Shown: positions 23,101 to 36,116 of the stretch, in pieces
Position numbering within the stretch: the first letter of the stretch is position 1
Layout of the letters: the number at the start of each line of letters is the position of its first letter
NCBI GenBank assembly: GCA_963854835.1
Contig: OY978527.1
Span: forward strand, 26,679,557-26,743,556
DNA length: 64,000 nucleotides
Direction: 5' to 3'
From: Megamerina dolium
Taxonomy: Eukaryota; Arthropoda; Insecta; Diptera; Megamerinidae
Notes under the pieces: generated by a model
Database searches by the model: none
What the model saw: only the letters and a program-made list of their open reading frames with translations
What the model was told of the DNA's origin: nothing
Program-made: the position numbers and the translations under genes

Positions 23101-24312
23101 GAAAACTACGCCTACCTCTGATACAAAATTATATTTTTTCGAACTCATGTCAGACCATCTGCCATAGTGTAGGATAACTAAGTTTCAGTATTACCGAATA
23201 TAAGAATCTGATACGTGCTTTTATATGTTATATTTATGCTTGTATGAACAAAGCTGACTATACAAAAAAAATTTTATTTTCCCTTCTTTTTTTTTATTGA
23301 AGAAATATTGCAATATTTTAATCATAAATATTAAGCACTAGTACGTCATACATATGTCAACATATAGTGTTATGATTTTTGCTTAACTATTTACAACTAT
23401 TAATGTAATCAGTTTATGGATTTGTATTATTGAAAGCAAAAAAACAAGAAGAGATACGAAAAAAGCCTTAAATACTCAGTAAAGTAAATATTAATATGTG
23501 AATTCACACATAAATAATAAATTGTATTTGATTGAATGAATATTTGTTTTATCAATGCTAACAGATATACATAAATTCAATAACTATGATAATGAGCTAA
23601 AATATATTGTAATTAAATGTTAATCAAATAATCCTTAATTTGACTATAAATTTTAATAAAATAATTTTATTAAGTGCAAAATCATCACAAGGGGGATTCA
23701 CACATTTCAATTGTAATAATGGTCACAATTCATTTGAATTCGTGATTTACGTATATATTTAAAATCGTGCATGGTTAAATGAATAAAATTATAATTTAAA
23801 TGCCTATTAAAAAGTTGTAAATTTGCAAGAAATCAAATTAAAAACTTTCTTATAAAACTTAATACAGAAATAGCATGTGTCATTCTTTATTGGAGCCTAA
23901 GTACTTGTATAAGCATATTTACGCTCGTAATCGTTATATGTATGTTTTGTAGTAGAGGTTGATATTAGAGTAGAAAGTTGAAATATCTTTCAACAATAAC
24001 CTTAAAGTTTAAAATTTTTATCACCATCGCAGAAGGTTCTTAAATTAAATTAGGTGCAAAGGTGCAAAGGTACCTCCTTGCACCTTTATTGCTAGATGAA
24101 GTAACCATATAACAAATAGAAGTTACATTGAGCGATTGAAAGGGTTAAGCTTTAGTATTGGATGTGAACCATGTATCTAAATAAATTAAGCCATGCCAAT
24201 TGACTGACTTAGGCTAGCAACCTTTTACTGCGATACCATTTTACATCTCTCTAACTCCAATAGTTTTCAACTCGTTATATAGCATATAAGACCCTTCACA
24301 TTTGGATCAGCT
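20175..24312. other. Anonymous AT-rich DNA
   Basis: No supported gene. A very weak Tc3-like transposase fragment may lie near 21680-21860, but I do not call it. Otherwise it is long AT-rich sequence with short T and A runs. Confidence 0.45.
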
Positions 24313-24349
24313 TGGGTCAACTGTTGTATGTCTTACAACAGTTGACCCA
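24313..24349. repeat. Perfect 16-bp inverted repeat
   Basis: The arm tgggtcaactgttgta at 24313-24328 pairs with 24334-24349 around a 5-base loop (tgtct). It is a perfect short hairpin without a T run after it and is not linked to any gene. Confidence 0.9.
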
Positions 24350-24880
24350 GTTGATGGAATTTCCATCTAATGAACTATCAATTTTATCGTTTCTAAAGTA
24401 AAGTTAAGAAATAACTTATTTATATTATATATTTATACATATTGAATATAATACGAAACAGTCTGCACTAGTAGTTTATTTTGACCTCATTTTTAAACAC
24501 TTTCATGGAGAATATTGCTCTTGAATATTTAAGTAGGAAGTTTGTCCATATGTCCAATAAAAAATATCATACGAGGCTAATCGGTTGATTAATTAAACGT
24601 CCCGAAAAAAATTATCATGCCTGGGTGTCTGAGATCGTTTTATTAAAACCACACCAACGTTATAGGGATTTTAGAGGAAGAAACTTTGTTTAACGGCATT
24701 TGCGCTACTTATTTCGTGAAGTTATTGAATTAAGAGATAATTATAAATAATATAAGTAAAAACAATTTAGACAAAGTGAATAGTTTATCATTCAAAAGTG
24801 CTTGAGGGAAAATTCCTTCCACATGTAGGTACATATCAAAGTACAAGTTATTACTCGAGTATTATGCTATCAGACCATGT

Positions 24881-25588
24881 ACTCATTTTTACAGGATCCT
24901 CAGACACTAGAAGGTTTTCACTATCTTCGATATGATAATTTTACTTAATTACATTTATACAGAGCAAGAAATGTACACAAATTGCACAAAGCACTCAATG
25001 ATCTGCAGTCACGTTTAAATTTTTGCGCAAGTTGGACTTTGTTAGAATGAAGGTATTGTCTGAAGGTATTCGATGAAGGTTCTGTCCTAATGCAGAAATC
25101 AACAAAATTAAAGTCGTCATAGAATAACAACAACATGGATCAAATGAATAAACTTGGCTCATCTGACATATTTGTCACTGGTCAGTAGATTTCAATTATT
25201 GCTCAAATTTGATCTTGTAAGAACGTAGATGTAACTTCAAATGAAAAATTCGTCATCAAAGAATTAATAAATTTGAGTTGTCCTACCCACTTTCACACTG
25301 GTCACCAAGCTTCAGATGTGGCTCAAGTTGATTCAAGATGTAAGTTTAAATGCAAAATTCATGATAATTAATTAATTAGTAGTTATCAGGTGCTACTAAT
25401 TACTAGATTCGACTAATGTCCTATGACCATAGCGACAAAATGCACTTCTCAAACCGTGGCTCCTTTTCTCCGACGTTAATGTAATCTGCAATTGTGAAAT
25501 TTTACACAACAGTTACTCAATTTTACAGGATTCTGAAACACTAGACGCTCGTCACTTTCCTCGAGACGATAATTTAACTTAATTACAT
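24881..25588. repeat. Diverged 74-bp direct repeats at both ends of a ~0.7-kb block
   Basis: 24881-24954 and 25515-25588 align over their whole length (both run from actca(t/a)ttttacagga to acttaattacat), with ~16 differences. The DNA between contains further looser internal repeats (around 25175 and 25300). No coding was recognised. This could be an old duplicated segment or the ends of an unrecognised element. Confidence 0.6.
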
Positions 25589-27440
<1,852 letters not shown>

Positions 27441-27442
27441 TA

Positions 27443-28657
27443 CAGGGTAATTTTTTAGCAACTTTCTTTTTGGCAACACTGCTTTTGGCAGTCAAATTGT
27501 ACTGTCAGTTTGGCCTATAATTTAACCATGAATCGACTTACAAACGAACAACGATTGCAGATTATTGAATATTATTATCAAAATTCATGCTCGGTTCATT
27601 CATTCATTCATTTTATCGTCAGTTTGGGCGACCTTCTGAGGCGGCTATTCGGAATCTTGTGATTAAATTTCGCACCAAATTTACATTATTGGACATTAAA
27701 CCACTAACACGCATACGTAGAGTGCAGACAGAGGAAAATATCGCAGCTATATCGGCCAGTGTTGTTAATAACCGTGAATGATCGATTCGGCGCCGTTCGC
27801 AGCAATTGTGCTTCTGTTACTCTACTACGAGGAAAATTTTGCGTAAAGATTTGGATGTAAGACCTTTTAAAATACAGCTGGTGCAAGATTTGAAGCCACA
27901 TGACCTACCACAACGGCTAACTTTTGGTGAATGGGCGCTATCAAAGTTGGATGAAGATCCACTTTTTTATCGGAAAATTGTGTTCAGCGAAGAAGCTCAT
28001 TTCTGATTGAATGGATACGTGAACAATCAAAATTGCCGTATTTGGTGTGAAGAACAGCGAGTAGAATTGCACGAATTATCAATGCATCCCGAAAAATACA
28101 CTGTTTATTGTGTACCATTGGCCGGTGGCATCATTGGACCGTACTTGTTCAAAGACGACGAAGACAGGAACGCTACTGTGAATGGCGAGCGCTACCGTGC
28201 GATTATTACAATTTTTTTTTTGCCCACAATGGAAGAGCTGTGTCTGTCTGACATGTGGTTTCAACAGCTCGCGCAGCAATGGCCCAATTGAGAGGCGAGT
28301 TCGGTGAACAGTTTATTTCACGTTTGGGTCCGGTCAATTGGCCGTCTAGATCGTACGTTAAGACTCATGTCTATAGCGACAAGCTTGCAATGGTTGATGC
28401 ACTCAAGCCAATGTTGAAGAATTTATTCGTGAGATACCGGCCGATATGTTAGAGAGAATATGTCAAAATTGGACCAAATTGGACCCAGCGTATGAACCAA
28501 TTGAGGCGCAGCCGCGATCAACATTTAGATGAAATCATATTTAAACATTGAAATATATAGATCGTTATATCGACTTAAATAAAGATTTCATACATTTCTC
28601 TAAATTTTATGTGTTTTTTTTTAGATCAAATCCGAAGGCTCTTAAAAAATCACCCTG
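27443..28657 (+). mobile_element. Tc1/mariner-superfamily transposon, decayed
   Basis: The 1215-bp element lies between TA dinucleotides (27441-27442 and 28658-28659). Its terminal inverted repeats are cagggtaattttttagc on the left and, inverted, cagggtgattttttaag on the right. The size and ends fit an IS630/Tc1/mariner-superfamily element. It carries one broken transposase frame. Confidence 0.92.
27528..28551 (+). pseudogene. Tc1/mariner-superfamily transposase, all three catalytic positions altered
   Basis: The start ATG is at 27528 (MNRLTNEQRLQIIEYYYQNS), followed by a frame change near 27600. Recognisable parts are FGRPSEAAIRNLVIKFRTKF, then RKDLDVRPFKIQLVQDLKP and FGEWALSKLDEDPLFYRK. 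Next come VFSEEAHF and LNGYVNNQNCRIWCEEQ, then GGIIGPYLFKDD and TVNGERYRAII. Relatives read FSDEAHF, QQDGATCHTA and SCDLTPLDYFLWG at the three catalytic sites. Here the first Asp is Glu, the second site is removed (WFQQ joins directly to a later Arg-Ala-Ala), and the third is removed by a 36-bp in-frame deletion (NWPSRS joins YVKTHVYSDK). The C-terminus RRSRDQHLDEIIFKH ends at a TGA. The protein cannot be catalytic. Confidence 0.88.
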
Positions 28658-28659
28658 TA

Positions 28660-30304
28660 GTAAGAAAATAAACAACAGCAGCATCGACAATAAATATTTG
28701 CAACAATGATGTGTTCATGGGCTACATATAAAAATGTGCCATATATTGAATGAATGTTCATACAGCTATGGACAAAAATATAATTTCACTTTGTGTAAAT
28801 AAATTATTTTATTGAAATAAAGCGCAAAAATCGATTACCTATATATTCTTAGCATATTCCATCGAATATGATTGGGATCAATATATTCGCATGGTTTTCT
28901 ATTTTAAATTCAAGGAGGCCACCACTTTGTCACGGAAAAACAACTGTATGCCGAAGAGCTCAATAATTATGGGGCAACGATGATAGAATTTAATAAAAAT
29001 TATTAAAATTATTCCATCAATCCCCCAACTACGGAAGAATGTGAAACTGACACCTTCCTTGAGGAAAGTTACATGGTTGTTTTAGAAAGGATGTTGCTAG
29101 AGGAATATAAAATTCAGTGCACTCTAATGGGCATCTGCATAAGCTGGAAGAAGGAGAAGTACATGGTCAGGGAAGATGAATCGAATATCATATATTTGTG
29201 CGCCATTCTTTGGTTCACTCGAAGAGCTCTTGCACATGTAGCTCTAATCGGTATTCTAACCCACTCCTCAAGATGCTACAGAAAATGGAGTGGCTTTGCT
29301 CATGCAACAGGCAACACAATAGATCAATAGGCGACCGAGTGTAACTTGCTGATACAATCTGCCTGTATAATGAAACCCCATCTACTTTCAAACCGAAATG
29401 CAAAATTAGTTTCAGAAATGTATTAACATTACTTCTGCTGCGAACAATTTCATAAAATTTTTAGACTTTTATAATGAGACCATAAAATACTTAAATAAGT
29501 ACTTCAATTACAAAGCATCTGTATATATTTCTATTTGTATCGCCATTATTGTTCGAAAGGATTATCCACTCTTAGATAAATACTCAAAATTATTTTATGA
29601 AAAGGGTTAAAGATAGGAGGTTATTATGGACCGAACAAAAAAAATTTGGGGAAAAAATCCCTGAATATTATGCAATTTCGCCTAAAGATTTTTAACCACA
29701 CTCAATCATTTGAAAATGTTGATAGAAGTACAATAGTTATCATTATAAAAAAAATTTATAAATACTAAAAACTAGAAAACATTTCCAAAGAAGAAATTAT
29801 TTACTTTGTAATTTAACATAAGAGGCTTAAGGGGATCAATGTAAGAATTAGTCGCACCAATGGATCCTTCTCATTCTTTAGTATTCATAAACTTGTATTG
29901 TATTGTGATTTTATTTTATTATCAACAACTGTCCGTATCAAGATCAATACTTTCTACGTGGTATTTGTTATTTTCACTCTCTATGCAATTGATAATTGAA
30001 TAATTTCTCGGTTTAAGATTAGATATATAAATAGATTTATCACTAGAATGGTATGATACTTAATATTTGTTTTTTCTATCGAATAAATTGCACTTGTCAA
30101 TCGGGTACTATGTGTGAGAAATTTGACTTGATTAAATATCTAGAATCTCTAGTTTAGATTCACACTTTAAGAAAGAATCAAATCTTGTTTGATGATGGAA
30201 ACAGAGGCACAACAAAAGTTGTAACCCCATCCACAAAGTGGTTTATGATATTTAAAAAGAAACATTACAGTTACCTCCTGTACATACAATTATATTCTCA
30301 ATGT
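28660..30304. other. Anonymous AT-rich DNA
   Basis: No supported gene. The 85-codon frame at 29073-29330 has no recognisable domain and overlaps a frame of similar length on the other strand. Confidence 0.5.
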
Positions 30305-30314
30305 CCATGATATA

Positions 30315-30673
30315 ATAAATAAATATGTGGCACTTAAAGACCCAAAGGGCTCATTGGCCGAGTTTCTCTTCCATTACTGTTGTGCGTCTTAAATTTTTGA
30401 CAGTATTAGAATGGACCTACTTATTTTAGTCGGTTCCGAACGGCAGAACACTTGTGACATCACTTTTTCTGAACTTTGTCACAGAATTCTTTTAGAAGCT
30501 TTTTCATGGCAAGTTGTTACTGTCGGAAGAATTGCCAATTGCTTGCCGACAGGTGAGTACCGTTCGAAAGAAAAATCTTATCGATATTAAATTTGTTATG
30601 CATCAGCCGGGGATTGAACCACGACCTACAGATTAGAAGGCGAACACACTAACCACTGAGCTACGGCACCCAC
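30315..30673 (-). mobile_element. tRNA-derived SINE, copy 3
   Basis: Minus-strand copy with the same A-box (TAGCTCAGTGGTTAG). The B-box region is present (GGTTCAATCCCC), although the anticodon-side sequence differs slightly. It is flanked by a perfect 10-bp duplication CCATGATATA (30305-30314 and 30674-30683). The 3' end is GCCACATATTTATTTA, as in copies 1 and 4. Confidence 0.92.
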
Positions 30674-30683
30674 CCATGATATA

Positions 30684-33090
30684 CTTGTACATATAGTACG
30701 TCAGTTGCAAAAAATCTGTTTCTTCTTTCATTCTTTCTTGTATTACAAAATTTAATTATTATTACAAAGAGTAGGAGAACATAAGAACATTGCAAATCTG
30801 TCTCAGTAATTCTTGTTCGTTTTTTTGTTTGTTTATTTATTTTATTTAAATTTCGTTTTTCATACATTTACTCGTATGTATGTACATATGATATGTAAGT
30901 ATCTAGTAACTAACTAACAGAAGCAAAAGTATTGAAGCATCATTTAATGTGCGTAATATGAATGCAAATATAAATGGAAGTGTAACAGCATTTCAGCAAT
31001 ATTGCAACAATAATCATAATAATAATAATAATAATAATAACAACAAAAACAATAATAATCATAATAATAATGAAAATAAACAAAAACAGTAACAACAACA
31101 ACAAACAAAAAATAAAACAAACAAAAAAAAACACAAAAACAATAATATGAAACCATCAGAACATTTCAGTCTCATCTTTGCTCATGAAATGTTATTACAC
31201 ATGTAAATATCATATAAAAAATATGTATATATATATGTATAATTTATAATGAAAATATTATATGTTTTTATATAGCTCATATGTATGTAGTGCAGTATAT
31301 TATAGTATGGGAAAGCATGTACACCTGATAGAAGTAAAGACATCGTCATCATTAATGTCTTGAATTACTTTGAAGTTTTTCTTGATGTCTGTATGTATGT
31401 AGCTACTACATTAACATTTTCTTTCCATCTCTCCTTATTTCTCATTCTTTCGCTCACTTTCTGATGTTACATTTTAATTAATTTTTTGTTTATTAAGAAA
31501 TGAACATCTTATGCCGCCGCAATCATGATAAAAGACGTATACAACAACTTTGATGGAATAGTGTGCGTCAGCGAAACATGATAGGATAGGCTGAAGTGAA
31601 GTGAAGTGACAACGCGAAAAGAAACACACAAAATCACAGAAAATAATTGCCTAACTAAATTATAATTATGTATAAAGTATATTTTGTAAACATACATAGC
31701 TCTATGTAAATATTATTGTTGAATAATTTCTATTTTAAACACTTCAATCGTGATTATTTAAATCACTGCCACAGGAAACATTTTCAAGCAACTCTGTAAT
31801 ATCTATTCTATTATAGAATACTTACGTGGTGAATTACTTGAATGCTTGTGGTCAAAGACAATATGCTAAAATAAATAATGTTATATTATTACATCAAGAA
31901 CCTATATGAAAACGCCTATTTGAATTCTATCGATGACAAAAATGCCCTCTGAAACAGTTTAAAATAGTCGAACAGTTGGTAAAACAGAGCTTTTATACGA
32001 ATACATATGAACTTGTTTATGGCTAAAAAGTCCAAAAGATCTTCTGTCGTAATTTTTATCACTGCACAAATGTATCCACTGTCCACTTATATCAATGTAT
32101 TGGCTATTTATTAGAAATCCTTATAGTCGGTCGAATGCTGCAAAGCTTATCATAAGTAGGTAATTGATGTATGAATGAAATGGATTTTTTAATTTAATCT
32201 TGGATTAGTGGCATCCTAAAGAGCAGAATTAGGCCACTAAAGGTACACTGTCGTGCCACATAGTATACTAATTTTAGAATACTTAACAATGGAAGCATTT
32301 GCAATATAACCTAATCGAATTGACCAAATTTTAAATACCCTTGCACTTGTGTTCAAGAACATATGATATTATGCCTACAATGGCCTACTTATTAAATGTT
32401 ATCCTTTTATTGTATTTTGTGTATTTTTTTTGTATATTTTAACCATCCGTTAAACAATACTCGCTTGCTACCGCAACTACTTTCTAGCAATTCATAAACA
32501 CTTGGCTGTATGATTACCTTTCTAGGATTAATTGAAAGAGAATGTGTCGTGAATGATATATAATTGAAGAAGATTTAACGGTTCAACAAACTTGTTCCAA
32601 TTTGTACAGAAGGACAACAAATATTTGTTCTTTCACATGGTGTCCACTTATCTTATCTTATTTCTTTGCAATTCTTTCGACGTCAACATTTGTCACGAAA
32701 AGTTTCTAAAAGAGCTCTATGTCATAGTTCCAAAAAATTTATACCACAAGATTATTGTTTCAGACAACTAAAAATAATAAAATGGTACCTTCTAGTACAA
32801 CAACAATGATGAAGGGGTTGCCCAATGAAAGCACTGAGTGAATGTTAGTGCAGAATATGTATGATGTAGAGTAGAGCAGAGTAGAGTAGAGGAATAAAAA
32901 TGTATACGACATTTTAATATTTCATCTTTCATACTTAAAATATTATTTTTATATGTCAATTTATTCTTTATTTTCAAGCCATTTAAAATTGGCGTGTCAA
33001 GGGTGTTTTTTTTTCCATTTTGTGCAAAGGAAAAACCGAGTATAGTGCAGTGACTAAGGTTTATCAGCAACAAAGCGTTCTTAAAAAAAA
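30684..33090. other. Anonymous DNA with (AAT)n microsatellite
   Basis: No supported gene. 31010-31075 is an interrupted (AAT)n/(AAC)n tract, and 31090-31140 is A-rich. A TAGAG-type short repeat lies near 32868-32892. Otherwise AT-rich. Confidence 0.5.
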
Positions 33091-35012
33091 TCTCCTTACA
33101 GTCGGCTGGGGCCGACCAAATTATACCCTGCATATGTAGAGGTATATATAAAAAGTTTGCTCGTATATCCATCCTTTTCTTCCACTACTTTGTATAGGAC
33201 CTACATTAAGAAGCAGGCGTACCTCACCAATTTTGGAGGATCAATTTCTGCCTATAATACTAAACTACATAGGTTGCAATGGGTTGACCTAGGCGTATTA
33301 ATTAGTAAGTTATGGGTGTTTTAATGTTTAAGATAAATCCGAGACTTTGTACGGAAGCTATATAAAAAGTGGGCGTGACGTATCTCTTTCTGGTATATCT
33401 AATTAATTTTTCAATATCAATCCACACCTTAAATTTGGTTGTCCTAGAAATGGTTTGTAAGTTATCGAGCTTAAAAGTTTTAGTTTAATTCCCTCGACTT
33501 TGTATGGGAGACCTATGAAGGAGTGGGCGTGGCACACTGATTTTCAGCCAGATTATTTCCGACTACGATGTTAATTTAAGTGTCAATTATGGTTATTCTA
33601 GACAGAAGATTGCCGAAGTTACAGCTGTTTAAATTTAAAATTTGTATGGGGGCTACAATAAACAATGGGCGTGGTGAGCCCATTTTCTGTGAGCCTAGTT
33701 GCTCGTACAATACTAATCCATACCTTAAATCTCGTTGTCCTACGCTAAATGGTTTGTAAGTTATGGAGCTTAAAAGTTTTAGTTTAATTCCCTTGACTTT
33801 GTATGGGAGACTCATGAAGGAGTGGGTGTGGCACACTGATTTTCTGCCAGATTTTTGCCGACTACGATATTAATCTAAGTGTCAATTATGGTTATTTTAG
33901 GCAGAAGATTGCCGAAGTTACAGCTGTTTCAATTTAAAATTTGTATGGGGGCTACAATAAACAGTAGGCGTGGTGCGCCCATTTTCTGTGAGCCTAGTTG
34001 CTCGTACAATATTAATCCATACCTTAAATCCCGTTGTCTTACGGTAAATGGTTTGTAAGTTATGGAGCTTAAAATTTTAGTTTAATTCCCTTGACTTTGT
34101 ATGGGAGACTCATGAAGGAGTGGGTGTGGCACACTGATTTTCTGCCAGATTTTTGCCGACTACGATATTAATTTAAGTGTCAATTATGGTTATTCTAGAC
34201 AGAAGATTGCCGAAGTTACAGCTGTTTCAATTTAAAATTTGTATGGGGGCTACGATAAACAGTGGGCGTGGTGCGCCCATTTTCTGTGAGCCTAGTTGCT
34301 CGTACAATAGCAATCGACACCTTAAATTTCGTTATTCTACGCTGAATAGTTTGCAAGTTATAACCGGTAACATTTTTTTAATTTCCGCAACTTTGTATGG
34401 GAGACCCAAAAAGGAGTGGGCGTGGCATACTGATTTTCTGCCATATTATTTCCGACTACCATGTTAATCTAAGTGTCAATTATGGTTATTCTGGACAGAA
34501 GATTGTAGAAGTTACAGCTGTTTCAATTTAAAAGAAGTACAGACACTTTGTATGAGAGCTACGCTAAGAAGTATGCGTGGCTCAACCACTTTTGGCAAGG
34601 TTATATAGTAGTATAATAGAAGTCTATGTGCCAAATATTGTTGTCCCAAGTGCTATATTATGTGAGTTATAGCAAGTTAAAGATTTTGAAAATTTCGAGG
34701 TTAGTCGCTTTGAATGCTTGGTGTGGGCGTGGTTATTGACCTATCATGCCCAATATCAATCCCCTCCGTACCCTTGGATCATAGATTACTTATGCCAAAT
34801 TTCATCGAAATAGCTCAATATTTACTCAAGTTATCGTGCGAACCAGCCAGGTGACAGACAGACGGACGGACGGACATCGTTAAATCGAAAATTTAATCGA
34901 CGCTGATCACGAATATATATCCATGTCTATATCTCCGAAGATTCCTTCAAGTGGACACAAACATCTGACCGAAATGAATATACCATGCATATTGCATTAT
35001 GCAGGGTATAAT
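33091..35012 (+). repeat. Composite 'TTATACCCTGCA' repeat, copy B (expanded array)
   Basis: It begins tctccttacagtcggctggg, then TTATACCCTGCATA, and ends gcattatgcagggtata, so the ends form a short inverted repeat. Between them are about ten ~150-bp sub-repeats. The motif TGTATGGGAG recurs at 33501, 33800, 34099 and 34394, i.e. ~299 bp apart, with a second sub-type (TGTATGGGGGCTAC...GTGGTGCGCCC) in between. Neighbouring 299-bp units are nearly identical, so the array expanded recently relative to copies A, C and D. The 3' end holds the tract with gacggacggacggacatcg. No coding was recognised. Confidence 0.9.
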
Positions 35013-35137
35013 AATAGAAACAACCCCAAAAATCATTGAGTATTTTTTTATAAAAATCCAGGTTAGAGAAAGCGTGATATCATAGGCAACTCAGACGAAC
35101 GAACAAGTACTCCATATTTTACATGAAAAATTACATA

Positions 35138-35784
35138 CACGGTGTGACAATTATGTATTAAGACTGCCTCTAGAAAACACAATTAAAACACGATATCTGC
35201 TAATTTTTCGGTATATTTATTCGAAATATTCTTCTCCTGATTCAATACACTTGTTACATCGATTTAAAAGGGACCCATATAAGTGGTCTGATTCGGCTAA
35301 TCCCTAAATTTATAAATACATCGATTTAATAGTGATTCAAGCGCGTGTTCCAGCTCATTTTTCGGAATTGCCTCCAGTATCCTCGTCGAAGCCTGAGGAT
35401 ACTGTTGTGTGGTCTGCATGTCATAAAAAAAGCATCCTTTCAACTTCAATTTCAGTTTTGGGAACAAAAAGAAGTCGCACGGTGCCAAATCAGGTGAATA
35501 CGGCGGGTGATTCAACACACAGACCTGATTCCGAGCCAAATTGACGAACAATGAGTGCTGTGTGAGTTTTTTCTCTTTTTGCTTCATGTTAAAATTTCAA
35601 CATCAAACGAACACGTGTTTTGAAAAATGAATGTCAATAAACATTAAATCTCAACCAAATGCCATGGAATTTTGACAGTTAGTAGAGGAAGGTTGAAACT
35701 TCAAAACGCATGTGCTCACACATAGATGGCGCGCTTGGTTGCTGAGATATGATTCGAGTCTTAATACATATTTGTCGCACCTTG
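35138..35784 (-). mobile_element. Internally deleted mariner (same family as 7367-8608)
   Basis: The ends match the mariner at 7367-8608 (left side reads acggtgtgacaattatg; right side reads ttgtcgcaccttg), and TA precedes the left end. The right-hand TA is mutated to TT. Its length is 647 bp including a 62-bp insertion (49 bp of LINE plus a 13-bp duplication), so ~650 bp of the transposase is deleted. A minus-strand 96-codon frame (35297-35587) fuses the first codons of the transposase to the C-terminal third (NHPPYSPDLAPCDFFLFP, catalytic Asp kept). Its last residues and stop come from the inserted LINE fragment. Confidence 0.9.
35268..35316 (+). mobile_element. 49-bp 3' end of the LOA-like LINE, extreme 5' truncation
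   Basis: The sequence gggacccatataagtggtc through the tail matches the last ~45 bp of the LINE at 772-6133. It is flanked by a perfect 13-bp duplication TACATCGATTTAA (35255-35267 and 35317-35329). The sister mariner keeps the empty site as ttaaatcgatgta at 8479-8491. This is a complete but tiny target-primed insertion. Confidence 0.93.
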
Positions 35785-35794
35785 TTAAAAAATC

Positions 35795-36116
35795 TATTTA
35801 GCGGAGAGTTAGTGCTACATTCGTTAACAATTCAACAAAACACGGAATCGACAGCAAATTTCTCAGCATTATTTCTGGAATATTAACAAGAATCAAACAG
35901 ATTTTTTGCATCGTTTTGTAACTATCGATGATACCTGGAGAATGAAACAAGAACGTTTACAATGGACTGAAGCTGGTTGTTCAGATCCAAAAACAGTTGA
36001 GGTCAAAACGATCGGCAAAAAAGGTTAAAGCCTCAGTTTTTTGCTATGAAAATAGGATTTTCTTGATGGATAACTACGAATATTATTGCAACCTTTTGGA
36101 TTGGCAGAATTTATTT
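35795..36116 (+). pseudogene. mariner transposase, N-terminal/central part, before a nested insertion
   Basis: Shifting frames show IKQ/NKNQTDFLHRFVTID-like sequence with the first catalytic Asp (TIDDTW at ~35931), then QWTEAGCSDPKT, a degenerate KKVKASVF, and YEYYCNLLDW just before the boundary at 36117. This fits the mellifera-like mariner transposase order. The N-terminal domain is missing or unrecognisable. The C-terminal part resumes at ~37632, beyond composite repeat copy C. Confidence 0.75.

Noticed and set aside
33091..35012. CRISPR-like array from the regularly spaced repeats
   Set aside because: Units are ~150/299 bp, contiguous and related along their whole length, inside a dispersed eukaryotic element.
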